Assembly (NCBI GenBank): GCA_027563935.2
Contig: CM050454.1
Coordinates: 6,724,001 to 6,788,000 of the forward strand
Length of the DNA: 64,000 nucleotides
Source: Costus lasius
Lineage: Eukaryota; Streptophyta; Magnoliopsida; Zingiberales; Costaceae
Reading direction: 5' to 3'
In this document: positions 1 to 11,900 of the stretch, one piece after another
How positions within the stretch are numbered: position 1 is the stretch's first letter
Layout of the letters: every line of letters starts with the position of its first letter
The notes under the pieces: model-generated
What the model was told of the DNA's origin: nothing
The model's database searches: none
What the model saw: the letters and a program-made list of their open reading frames with translations, nothing else
Translations under genes and position numbers: made by a program

Positions 1-368
1 ACTTGACTCGAACCCTGGTTAGGTAGGTACTCGATTAAATAAAATATAAAATATTTATTATTTATATTTTATAAAAATATAATATAAAAATAAAATAATC
101 ATAAATTTATTCATATAATAACTATTTTATTATTTTTATATTTTTACTAATAATAAATATTTATATAATAGTTATTTTATTATTATTTATATTTTAATAA
201 AATATATATTTTTATTTATTATTGAAATCTAGTATTGGGTACTGGGTACCGCATCGCTAAATCTAAATCCGAACTCGTCCCATTTAGATAAACAGGTACC
301 TGAACCCGGTGTAAACAGGTCAGGTAGAGTCAGGTACCCGAACCCGACAATTAAAATTGCCTGTGCTA
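1..368 (-). mobile_element. hAT-type MITE, cut by the window edge
   Basis: The AT-rich core is flanked by 'ggtaccc / acccgaac' motifs like those of the element at 1663-2091. The right end reads TTGCCTGTGCTA, close to the reverse complement (TTGCCACTGCTA) of that element's left end, so this is the same family in the opposite orientation. Only one end is inside the window, so no target duplication can be checked. The predicted 8-bp duplication is GCCATTAG (369-376). Confidence 0.55.
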
Positions 369-959
369 GCCATTAGAGGTGTAGAAAAACTGAGTTAACC
401 TAATAAATTGAATAAGTTGGTTGGGTTTGGCTGACAATCAAGTAGTTCAGTTTCAAAATATATAAAAGAATTTTGGTTTGGGTTTGAATTTTTGTTTTAA
501 AAAATAGTAAAACTTTAACTAACATAGGGGTTGGATAAATTTTGAGTGTGAGTCTAGACATTAATTTTTAAGTTTCTAAATCTTTTTACTGTTGATTTGA
601 GTTACTCCACTATGTTGTTAGCATTGTGTTCGAGAGTCGAGGGTGATAGAAATGTGTGCGGTGTTTCAGATAAACCAAGAGATAAAGTGTTGCATCATCT
701 TCGAGGGTGATAAATATAACACGATTTAAAAAAGTCAAGGCGTTCCGCGGCCAAGTGGGCAGTGATCGACTACTTCTACCTCTTCCTCAAGAGCCAATGT
801 GAAGGACTTTTCCTTTTGCCTTCTCCATTGGTCAATACGAAGCCAATGATGCAACAAATGACCATTGCTCAACTTGTGCCTCTTCTTTGTTCTCTTTTTG
901 TCTCACAAAAGGTAAGTCGAGACGGTTGAGAATGGAGGAAGAATACTGGTAGAACTAAA
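369..959. other. Intergenic, no gene recognised
   Basis: Moderately AT-rich sequence with no open frame of note, no terminal repeats and no coding similarity that I can recognise on either strand. Confidence 0.5.
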
Positions 960-1280
960 TATCACAACTATGTAATGAATTCATCAACGCTAATGATCAG
1001 TGCATCAACTCAAATAACTGGCAGTACATCAACGCTAACTGACAATGCATCAACGCTAATAATCAGTTCATCAACAATAACTGACAGTGCATCAACGCTA
1101 ATGATTAGTCAGCGTATCAACGATAATAATCAATTCATCAATGATAACTGACAGTGCATCAACAATAACTGACGATGCATCAACACTAATGATTAGTCAG
1201 TGCATCAACGATAATAATTAGTTCATCAACAATAACTGACAGTGCATCAACACTAACTGACAGAGCATCAACGATAATTC
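960..1280. repeat. Degenerate minisatellite, about 20-bp 'gcatcaacgctaatgatcagt' units
   Basis: More than twelve imperfect units of the form '(c)agtgcatcaacg(c)taat(g)a' follow each other. Unit variants alternate 'gcatcaac', 'ttcatcaac' and 'gtatcaac', so the array looks like a higher-order mixture of two or three unit types. It has no protein-coding periodicity. It lies about 1.7 kb upstream of the RH16 start codon. Confidence 0.8.
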
Positions 1281-1654
1281 CAAACAGTTGCAGGTAACAG
1301 GATATAACAGCACACAATCACAATGGCTAACAACAAAATTTTTACGTGGAAAACCCTCCAACAAGAGGGGAAAACCACGGGAATGCTCTTCAGTCCACAC
1401 CTACAAATTTCACTATTAGCAAAGGGATTTGGAAAGAAAGTTTGAGTTTATATTAAAGTCTCAAGTAAAGGGATTTGGAAGGAAAGGTTGAGTTTATATT
1501 AAGTTGAGTCAGTCTAGCCCATTAGAGCTTTTCGTGAGCATTCAATTAATTAAATCCAAGCTTCCTTTTGACGTTTATATCATGCGATCAGAGAAAAGTA
1601 TTCTCAACACACTAAACATATGAAACTCTACCGAAAAAGATATAGTGAACTGAG
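1281..1654. other. Intergenic, no gene recognised
   Basis: Contains a duplicated phrase 'aagggatttggaaagaaag / aagggatttggaaggaaag' (about 1420 and 1467). No coding sequence or transposon terminus was recognised. Confidence 0.4.
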
Positions 1655-1662
1655 TTTTAAAC

Positions 1663-2091
1663 TAGCAGTGGCAACGGGTTGGGTATCCGGGGTTTTACCC
1701 TAAACCCGAAACCGACCCGCCACTCGAACCTGCCCCAAACCCAGGTCGGGTATTTAAACGGGTACCTGTGGGTACCTGATTAAATAAAAAAATAAATTAT
1801 CTATTATTTTCTTATATAATATATATTTAAAAATAAAAATATTTATATTTATATAATAATTATTTTTAATAAAAATAAATATTTTTATAATAGTAATTTT
1901 ATTATTATTTATACTCTAATAATAAAAATTTATATTTATATTTTTTTTATTAAAGTCAAGTATCGGGTATCGGATACACACATCCCTAAACCCGAACCCG
2001 ACTCGTTTAGCTAATTGGGTATTCGAATCCATCATAAATGGGTCAGGTCGGATCAGATACCCGTCGGGTTTGGGTGAAATAGTCACCCCTA
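1663..2091. mobile_element. Non-autonomous hAT element (MITE), 429 bp
   Basis: The left end is TAGCAGTGGCAAC and the right end is ATAGTCACCCCTA, an imperfect terminal inverted repeat of the TAGGGGTG hAT type. Perfect 8-bp target duplications TTTTAAAC lie at 1655-1662 and 2092-2099. The interior is AT-rich with subterminal 'gggtaccc / acccgacc' motifs on both sides. There is no transposase coding capacity, so it would need a hAT transposase in trans. Confidence 0.85.
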
Positions 2092-2099
2092 TTTTAAAC

Positions 2100-2941
2100 T
2101 ATAACTATTTTGGTCGAGTTTTAAACGGTGCATATATGATATAATTAATTATGACACGAAATTACATATTTTTGATCGTATGTAAGTATCTTGTATGTAT
2201 GTGAGTTTACTAGAAAATCCAATTTAACTATTTCTATTCATAACAGATTTAGATACTTAATAAAATATTTTTATATAAAAATATAAAAATATATAATTTT
2301 ATTTTAATATAAAATTATATTCTATACAATTTATTAATTTTAAATTTTATATAATTATATTAATTTTAATATAAAAAATATATTCTATATAATTTTATTT
2401 GAACCATCGCAGGCGCATCTCAACTTTTAATTTTCTTTCAATTAATTTAATTTATAAAATCAAAATAAATTATAAATAAATTTCCTAAAATTTTAAAAAA
2501 TGCCCAGATATTAATTCAGATATAACTCACATATATATATATATATAATATTATATAATACATGTATAATATTAATTATTAACGTTAACCTAAAACCCTG
2601 CCTGCTGCACGCCCGCAGCGCTCGAGCCCCGAACCCGCTTTCTCTCCTCGGCTCTCGGTGCCAAGTACCTCGCCCGCTCGACGCCTCGCCGCCTGCTCCA
2701 TCCGGTCACCGCTTGCTCCACCCATCCGCCGTCTGCTCAGCCAGTTCTTCGCCTGCTCGCTCGCCGTCGCCGAGAACCCACTTTCTCTCCTTCTCCTTCT
2801 TGCCTCTCGCCTCTCGCCTCTCGGTGCCTCGTCCCTCGTCGGCTCGCGGCCTGCTTCACCAGTTCAGCGGTGTAGTCTCATCTCTAAGAAGCTTGTTTTT
2901 GTTCTTGCAAGAAACACTAAACCCCAATTTGTCGCAGGAAG
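2100..2941 (+). promoter_or_regulatory. Promoter and 5' leader region of RH16
   Basis: An AT-rich stretch ends in a TATA-like run (about 2530-2548). About 45 bp later comes 'aacctaaaaccctgcc' (about 2587), a near match to the telo-box AAACCCTA common in plant ribosome-biogenesis promoters. From there to 2941 the sequence is GC-rich and pyrimidine-rich, as expected for a 5' leader. The transcription start is inferred, not seen. The first 190 or so bases of this leader are repeated in diverged form at 42104-42332. Upstream ATGs occur in other frames (for example 2658 and 2713). Confidence 0.5.
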
Positions 2942-5900
2942 ATGGGGATGGAAAACCCATCAAAACAAACGGAGGAGGAAGAGGAGGAGGTCAATTTTGA
3001 GGAACTAGGTCTTGATCCACGATTGACGCGAGCTTTGCTGAAGAAGGGCATTGCCAAAGTCACCCCCATACAACGCGAGGCCATCCCCTTGATCCTGGTA
3101 TGTTTTCTCTTCTATTTATACCGAAAAGGATTGGCTATTTCATCCACCCCCATGGAAAAAAAAGAGATTAATTTTGATGACTGAGACTGAAATTCGTCGC
3201 CTGTGTGTGTAGGAAGGGAAGGATATTGTTGCGCGGGCAAAGACGGGCTCAGGGAAGACCTTTTCTTACCTTCTTCCCATGCTCCAGAAGCTCTTCTCCC
3301 ATAGTGGTTCAACGAAGACTGGGCCGAGTGTGTTCATTCTTGTACCAACAAGGGAGCTGTGTCAGCAGGTGATTACAGGAATCGTTCAGTTGATTGGCGT
3401 CCTTCTACTGTTCACATTGCCATTGAGTTATTCTACTTTTAGGTCTATTCCGAAGCATCATCTCTTCTAGAGTTCTGTAGAGTTCAGCTGAAAGTTGTGC
3501 AATTGACAGCCAGCATGTCCATTAATGCTATGGTTAGTTGCCTCCCATTCAAAATAACATATTGATTTTTTTTGGCAATGTAAAATGATATTGTTATTTT
3601 TGAGAATGAGCCAGTTTTTCCTTTTATTTTTTTTCAGAAAACTTCATTGTCTGGTCCACCTGAAATTGTTGTGTCAACTCCAGCTTGCATTTCAACATGC
3701 ATATCGAAAGGTGTCCTTCAGACATCTTCTATTAAGGATTCACTTTCAATGCTGGTTCTTGATGAGGTGTGAAGTTTATATTGTCAATCCAGTGCTTTTT
3801 GTTTGGTAGCTTTGATGAATCTTAATTTGTTTAGTACATTTATTGCCCTTGTTCTTTTAATTTGCAACAACAAAAAAATATTGTTCCAGCTGTCTACAAA
3901 CTGCAATAATTATAGTTTTGAGTTCTGACATTATTCATTTCCAAAGAAGCAATGCGGACAACTATACGATGATATCTCTAATATGAACTTTTCTATGAAA
4001 GTTTTTGATTCACACGTATGTAATAGGAAATACGAAGGCCAATCACTTATCTTCTATACAATAAAAATATACGCATATTTTCAATAAACAAAACATCAAA
4101 CATATTGCATTTTGGATGTTTTAGATTGTGAAATTCAGCAAAGGCCTGCTAATCAAATGAATGTGGATCCATGCATTGAGGAGCCTAACCAATGATCTTT
4201 ATATTTCTTTTGCAAACACTTCAAAAGGTACAAAAAACACAAGAGTTATAAGATGAAAGTGAACATAAAAATGTGCGCTAATTCCTTCTAGCAAAAGAAG
4301 TGTTTGAAAATTTCATTTTGAGTTTGCCTCCAGACAATGAAATAAATGCTAGATATCCATGAGGTTTATTGGACACTTGAAAGTATTGATGAATGCATGC
4401 TCTATAATATAATGAAATATATGAGTAAGAGTGATGGGTAGGATTTGGCAATTGTCGGTGTTTGACATGTATATTACATCACAAAACAATTTAAAGTGTT
4501 CATGCTAGTTAGATGTTCTACAGTACTAAAAGATGAAACTTATTTTGAAGTTTCATGGATTGTATAAATCCTATAGTATAGACTAAAAAACAGAATTCAA
4601 GTGATAAGATGTATATAATTATTCCATAAATATAGTTTTTGTAAGTAAAGGACTTCAGAAGGAACATAAAGTGATGAATACCTGGGCTGCTTATCTTAAT
4701 GATTTATTCAGTTGCTTCTCTTTCTTTGTGGCAAATGAAACCTGAGTGAAAGTTAAATCAGTTTTTTTGCACCTTTTGCTCTTATTAGTTTCTTATAGTT
4801 GTGCGTTGTTTAATTGGCCAATGGGATTTACTTGTATTCTGTTAAAAATTAAAATATCCTGGATTTTGAACTAGGCAAAAGTTTGCTCAGAAGCATTTAA
4901 ATGACAGGATTGTTCTCAAGACAATAATTTGTTTTTAGCAACAAACTTTATTGTTTTATCTATGGTTGCCTTGTCGTTTGTGTTATTCAGATGCACAATT
5001 CATCTTCGACTATAGTATGCAGACACATTCTAACCAGGATCAAGTAATTACCTAATGTAACCCTTGGTCAATGGAGTCAAATTTATATATAGAAGCTATC
5101 CAAAATTCAATATTTATTTACAATTTAATTTTATAAAGGCATCTAAGTATAATGCTAAAGCCTCTCAGAGTTTTGATTCAACAAAACAGATCCTGAAAGC
5201 TAAGAAAAATATGGTAGAATGTGCTTGATACTTCTTGAATCATTGATTATTTACTATTTAGAGGAATGCAAAGTTTAATATGATAATAATTAGTTGATGG
5301 ATTAGGGGATTGGAGATATAGGATTAGAGATGTATTTTGGAGAATTTAATATATTGAAGCATGAAATTACAGCTGTGCTTAATTGACGATCTGCTAGTTT
5401 GTTATTTATTTATATAGTAAAGCACATTCTATAATTGTCTGGACATGGATAACCAACTTTCATATTCATTTCTCATACTCTCAGTATTTACAAGTGAATG
5501 ATTTGTGTTGCAATGCGATGGTGTCTAATTCGTGCTTATTTCTAGGCTGACCTTCTCCTATCATATGGCTATGAGGATGATCTTAAATATCTCATCTCTC
5601 ATGTCCCAAGACGTTGTCAGTGCCTTCTTATGTCTGCAACTTCAAGGTTTGTCCATCTCTCTTTTTGATCCTCATGACCAAGGTTGCTCCATATATTTGA
5701 TCTTTCGTGTTCCTTGAATTTTCATTAAAAGCTTCATCTTTATGAGCTTTTTTGTAGTTACTATTCTCTCTGTCTGGTACTCTAGTAAAAATATGTTTTT
5801 TGCGGGGATGCATCTTCCTGGTGCTTAATTTGCATCTGCTATGTCAATTGACAAGAAGGGTCAGGTTGTGCAGGAATAGATTAAATCAATGCATAGTGTT

Positions 5901-8900
5901 TCGCTCACATCTCAGGACACTTGCATTGGTTTACTTTATTCAAAATGTAGTTATTGGGTAACATTAGAAGGTTTCTGCTGGTTAGGGAAGATGTTCTATT
6001 TGGTGCTAAGATATTTATTAAATTATTCAGCTATGTGGTTGTGTGCATCCTTTTGTGCATAATGTTATGCGTCAAATGTTACATATAAGCAATGAAATTT
6101 ACTTCTATTTTTTCTGGACCATTGTTTTTGAACTGTGTAGCCTTAGAATCATTGTGTATATTGTATTTATAATAGATATGTCTCACTGTTTCTTGTATTT
6201 TTAGCTAATCATAAGCCTTCAGTATAAATGTTATAGTGCATTTCATTCTAATAGGATTTGTATATATTGACTGATATAACCCCATCACAGTGAAGATGTG
6301 GAGAAATTGAAGAAACTTGTGTTGCACAATCCTGTAATCTTGACACTTGCAGAAGTTGGTCAATCAAAGGACGATATTATTCCAAAGAATGTTCAACAAT
6401 TCTTGGTAAAACTTATCTAACATCTTTATATTATTGTTTGATGATGTATTTAGCATGTTAATGCATTGCTGATTAATCATTTACCAGAAATTAAATTCTT
6501 CTTATACTATTTTGCCCCGGATCAACATATTTTCTGGATAGAAATTTTGTGATTTATCACTATTATTAAATGTTGAATTCATTCCTTATGAAGGAAATCA
6601 AGTGCCCTTTTTCCTAAGAATATTAAATTTCTTCTATGATCTCGTATTTTCCTTCCAGATTTCATGCAGTACTCATGATAAACTACTCAATCTCCTGGCT
6701 TTGTTGAAGTTGGAGCTTGTTCAGAAAAAAGTATTAATATTTGTCAATTCAATTGACACGGGATTTAGAATAAGGCTGTTTCTTGAACAGGTACTTTCAT
6801 ATTTTTGAACTGAAGCAATATATAAATGGTTAGTAGAAGTGATTTTAGTAATCTTTTGAAGATATTTATAAAAGTGTAATTGTATAATTAGTTTTTCATA
6901 CTATGAATGTAAGATATGAGAACTATGGATTCTACTGCATGAAATCATTTCTTTGTAGTCCTCTAATTCATGATGCTGGTTTGCTTATGTGAAATCATAT
7001 TAAGAATTAGCCTTGTTTGCTGTCATATGTCCGTTACTCTTAACTGTCTAGCCACATAAATTATTAAAGAAACGGCTTTTTTTGCTGTTATACATCCATT
7101 ATTTTCTGTTTTCTTTTCCATGATGGCAACAAATGTTATTCCATCCAACTTGGTATTAAAGCAGGCCAACCTTAACCCTAGTTATTTTCCTCCTCTTGCT
7201 AGTCGCAGATCCTTCTTCCACCCCCAATCCCCTAGGGTTAGGAAATGTAAGGTTTTAGTTACTATATCTCAAGATTTTTTCTCACTTTTTCTCTATATTA
7301 AGGATGGGTCTATCTATCATATTTTTGGATCTAAAACCCTCCTTTACTCACGTTACCATCATCAAGTTTAACTAACTTTATTCTTTGATCTGGCTTATTC
7401 TTTATGTTAGTATTTTGATTATGATATTCTCATCTGTCAAGGAGTGTGGCCAAGTTCTTATTTGGCATGCATGAAAGTTTGCAGATGCTTGGAGTCCTCT
7501 ATTGGATGATGCCGCAATTTTAGACCTTGCAAATGCCTTCTCTCAGCTTCTTATGGTTTCCATTATCAACTCTTGCATCCATTGATGACATTGCCGTTGC
7601 TTCTAGCATATCAATGCCACTACTATGCATTCATCTCTCTTTTAAAATTAAATAGATATTATATCTTGAGTCTCTTCTAGTTTTTGTTTGTGACTTGTGA
7701 GGCTTGTCAGTTAAGCATATCATTATATCATCTCCTTCTCATGCAAATAAAAGAAGTTGATATTTTGTGCCTGGCATGGTCATCTTATATTTCTAATTAT
7801 TACATTTGCCTTCAATGATGCTCTTGTATGACTAGGGTGTATCTTTTGGAGGGTAGACTTGATGTATTTCATTTTTTAATGAAGAAATAAAGAGTTTGTT
7901 TAGCACTTTTATCAAAACCCTTGGTATTATGTGCATTATACTTTTTTTTGCTATTTTTCTTAGTCTTAAGTATTGTTCATCAAACTGTTTACCTATATAC
8001 TTCCTTGGTGTTTGGTTTTTAGTTTGTTCATGTTCCTTGTTTTCATAAAGACAAGCTTTGTCCTTGATTTGATATATCTTCCTAGGATTCTCTTATATTT
8101 AGGCTATTGTTTGTTATGATTTGTTTCTTTAACTACACTTTCCTACTTTTGATGTTACCATTTTTTTTTGAGTCAGTTCTATTTACCCTTCAACTATGTA
8201 TCCTTTGATGTCTCTTATCTTTCCATATGTATTTCCTGTTCCTATGCCACTCACTTGCTTTATATAATATTTCTTTACCTTCCACTTTCATATCTTCTTT
8301 AAGGCCTCTCCTTTTTATGTGTACAATTGACTGTCTTAATAGTTGTTGATGTACTCACTACCAAAGTTCAAAAAATCGGTCTGAATTGTTGTACCAATCG
8401 GTGGTTGGACCATACTGGTCGTATCAGTCCCATATCAATGGTATCGACACTATGGACCACTAGTACCGGTCGGATCATTTGGTAATGAACCGGACTAATC
8501 ATGGTTTAGTCCATTTGATAATAAAAATAAAATCTTATTTTCAATTACCTCTCATACTATTTAACCTAGACTTTTCTATTGCTCTCCCGAAAGTAAAAGG
8601 TCCACTATTGTTCATTCTATTTCATATTACTTTGACATGTAATCCATTGTCCATTGCTTTAAATTTTTTATCTTTACTTTTTCTGTATCAATGCCTAAAG
8701 CCCATAGAAAATTTTTACTTGGTCCTCAAAAGAAGCAAGTAGTGTTGTCAATAGTGGATCACGAAAAATAGTGGAAAGCCAAAAATCCGCTATATGATAT
8801 AGCGGATAGTGTCGCGGACATATAGCAGGAGTCAAATAGCGGTTGATATATATATATTATATATATAAAAACTAAGCTATATAAAAATAAAGAAGAGAGA

Positions 8901-11900
8901 AAAGAGAAATCACTCAGTTGAAAGGGGAAATAGTCAAGTTGGAAGGAGAAATCACTAAGTTCTTAACTGGACTGCTGGAAGCAAGCTAGGAGAAATCGCC
9001 AAGTGAAGGTGAGGAAGCCGAATGTTCAATCTATGTTATTGTGTTGGTTGAACTTCTCTCACACAACCAAATGTTTACAACTTTTCCTACACATAGTTGA
9101 CTGCTCACCTGAACGTTTTCATTAAAAAAACAAAGTCCATGTGTCCGCTGCTCACTCACTCACACACTGTGATGTTGCATGCGAAATCGAGCTTGCAACA
9201 GTGGAAGGATCTTCGCATCCTTTCCCTTTGAATCAAGTTTATTGTAGAAGGAACAGGAACAACGGCGGCATTGATCTCGCGGCGACAGAAGAAATAGTTG
9301 CGGCATCGATCTCCTAATGGCGGAAGAAAATAGCTGCGGCATCGTGCCCGTGGCAGTGGAAGGAACAGCTGCGGGATCGTGCTCGTGGCGGCGGAAAGAA
9401 CAGTTATGGCATCGAGCTCACAGCAACATCGATCGCTTGCCTACTCGCTCGCCATCCGCAATTTCTACCTCACATGGGAGCACCGCGATGCTTGTAGCGC
9501 TTTGCCATGGTGGAAATGGCGGAAGCCGCAACGCAACGACGTATTTGTTGCGGCTTCCTCCAACTCTACAACCGCTAGCCGCCATGGCACCGCCATCGCC
9601 GCTATTTGACAACACTAGAAGCAAGTGATGTATGATGAGATGACAACATTGATTTTTTTAAGGCATTTGTCATGATGCGACTCCTAAGCATGCTATTTGT
9701 AATTTAGCTTTTACTACGAAATACAATCTTGATAGCTTTATTAGGATTGAGCATTAGGCAATTAAATATACCAAACTTCATTTACCAAATTTTCTGAAGC
9801 TAAAATTTTCATTATTGTTACATAACCAAATTAGAAAATTACGGAATATTAAGAACAAAATTTACCCTAGGTGAATTGGTAATATTGGTAAATTATCGAT
9901 TTTAACAATCTGCTTTTACATCATTAAAAAATATATATTTCATTACTGAATCAAATAAGAAAAAAATAACTGAACTGAAAATTGCCGCGGTCGAACTGGT
10001 ATCTACTGGTCAAAATCTCGGTGGAACTGAGCGGAGTAGTGGGGTGGAGCAGCAGAGAAAGAAGAAAGGAAGAAGAAGAAATGGAAAAAGAGGAAAGGTA
10101 TCGCGTTGGCATTCGCTCCACGCCTCCCACCCAACCATCGCGAGGTCCGCGATTCTTTTTCTCCCTCTTCTTTCTCTCCTTCCTCTACTCCTCTTTCTCC
10201 TCCTTTCTCCTTCCTCTTCCTTTGCTGCCCGTTTTGGTTCCGCCACTGGTTTTGACTAGTACAAATCGAGAAAACCGGTCGAAATGGACCCGTTTTCAAA
10301 TCCTTGTTATATAGTATTTCAGTGATTTTGGTACTTTTGGTTAATTATTGAATTGAAAAAAAATTTAACGTTATTGAAAACTAAATAACAAAAGCAATAT
10401 TATCGAAGCTATTACTGTTGCAAAATATAAGTAAAGCTCCTTGTTTTTGTGTAAATCTAGACTTGTTAATAGTCGCTTACACATGCTTATGATGTTGATT
10501 ATATTGTGCCATTTTCTTTTATTTCCAAGCTTATTTCTATTTGGTACTAATTTCTTTAGCTGTTGAACATGGCATTAAAATGAATGATGTTGCAAATGTA
10601 TGGCAATACAGTCATTCCATTGTGAATCTCAATGAAGATTTTAGACGATCCAATCTTCATGGTATGTTGCAAAGAGTGTCCCAAAGCTTAGTTTGATAAG
10701 ATTTCCCAAGTGACTACAAGCATTGGTTACTTCTAGTCTTATTGTTTTAGTTATACATGTTGATGATGTGATATTCTACTTACAAGGAATGATACATAAG
10801 GTATCCATATTGTCAAATGATATCTCAAGGTAAGTTTTCTCATTATTGAAGCCATGTAACTTTTTGAGGATTGAAATTATACAAGTTTTTGTCTCAAGAT
10901 AAGTGTCACTGATATCCGACATAATGATTTTTAGAAGGAAGATTCTATTTAGTGTTGTCACTGTGTTAGTAAATTTGTTTTAATGTTATTAGGCTAGATA
11001 TTATTTATGCATTAAGTGTTGTCAGAGAACAATTACATAACCCTATGAAGCAAAGTTACTAAGAGGTTATTTTGAGAATTTTGCGTTATATTCAAGGGGC
11101 TCAATGCAAGGGATGTTTTTGTAGAACACATGAGCAATTTTGAATTGTGAGTTAAACTGACCTATGTGGAGAGTTTAGATAATAGGAAATTCATATCTAA
11201 TCCTACATTTGTAGGAGAAGATCTTGTTACTTGAAAATATAAAAATAAAATAAAGTGCTATGTTACATACTACATGTGAAGTGATATGACTTTAGATTTC
11301 TATAAGCGATTTGGGTTTTTGTCGCATTACGTCTAGTTATGTTTTGTGACAATTAGATCATTATTTATTTACTTTACAAGCACTTCAAATTTCATGAAAG
11401 AATGAACTGTATTGAAGTTGATTGCTAGTTTGACAAAGATGCAATGATGTCTAAAAGGGTTTCCACACCTTCCACAACTTCATAAAAGCTCCGTTTGATA
11501 TAGCTGAAACTTTTAGCTTCTACCAGTTAAAAAGTATTGGTTAGAAAAGTAGCTGGTTGGAAAGTTAAAAGGTGTTTGGCTAAATTATTATACTAGTTAA
11601 TTTTTTTAAATATAATATTTTTAAAAATAAAAAATTTAAAAAGATTTTTTAAAAGTAAAACTAAAATAATAGTAATTAATAATTTTTAATAAAATAATAT
11701 TGATTTTTACTAAATTTATAAAAGAGAATTTTAAATAATAATCATAAAAATTTTAGATTTAATAATTTTATTAAAATAGTAATTAAAAAAATAATTTTGT
11801 CATCAAAACGACATACGATATGAAATGCAAAAAAATATATAATTATAGTTAAAAAGCAGCTAAAAGCACTCCCTCCAAGCATTTCCAAACCCATGTTGTT

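Noticed and set aside
960..1280. CRISPR-like repeat array
   Set aside because: Units are contiguous and degenerate with no unique spacers, in a plant nuclear context. It is a minisatellite.
7120..7371. 83-codon frame in RH16 intron 7
   Set aside because: It starts in the decayed copia LTR end and runs over the primer-site remnant; coincidental.
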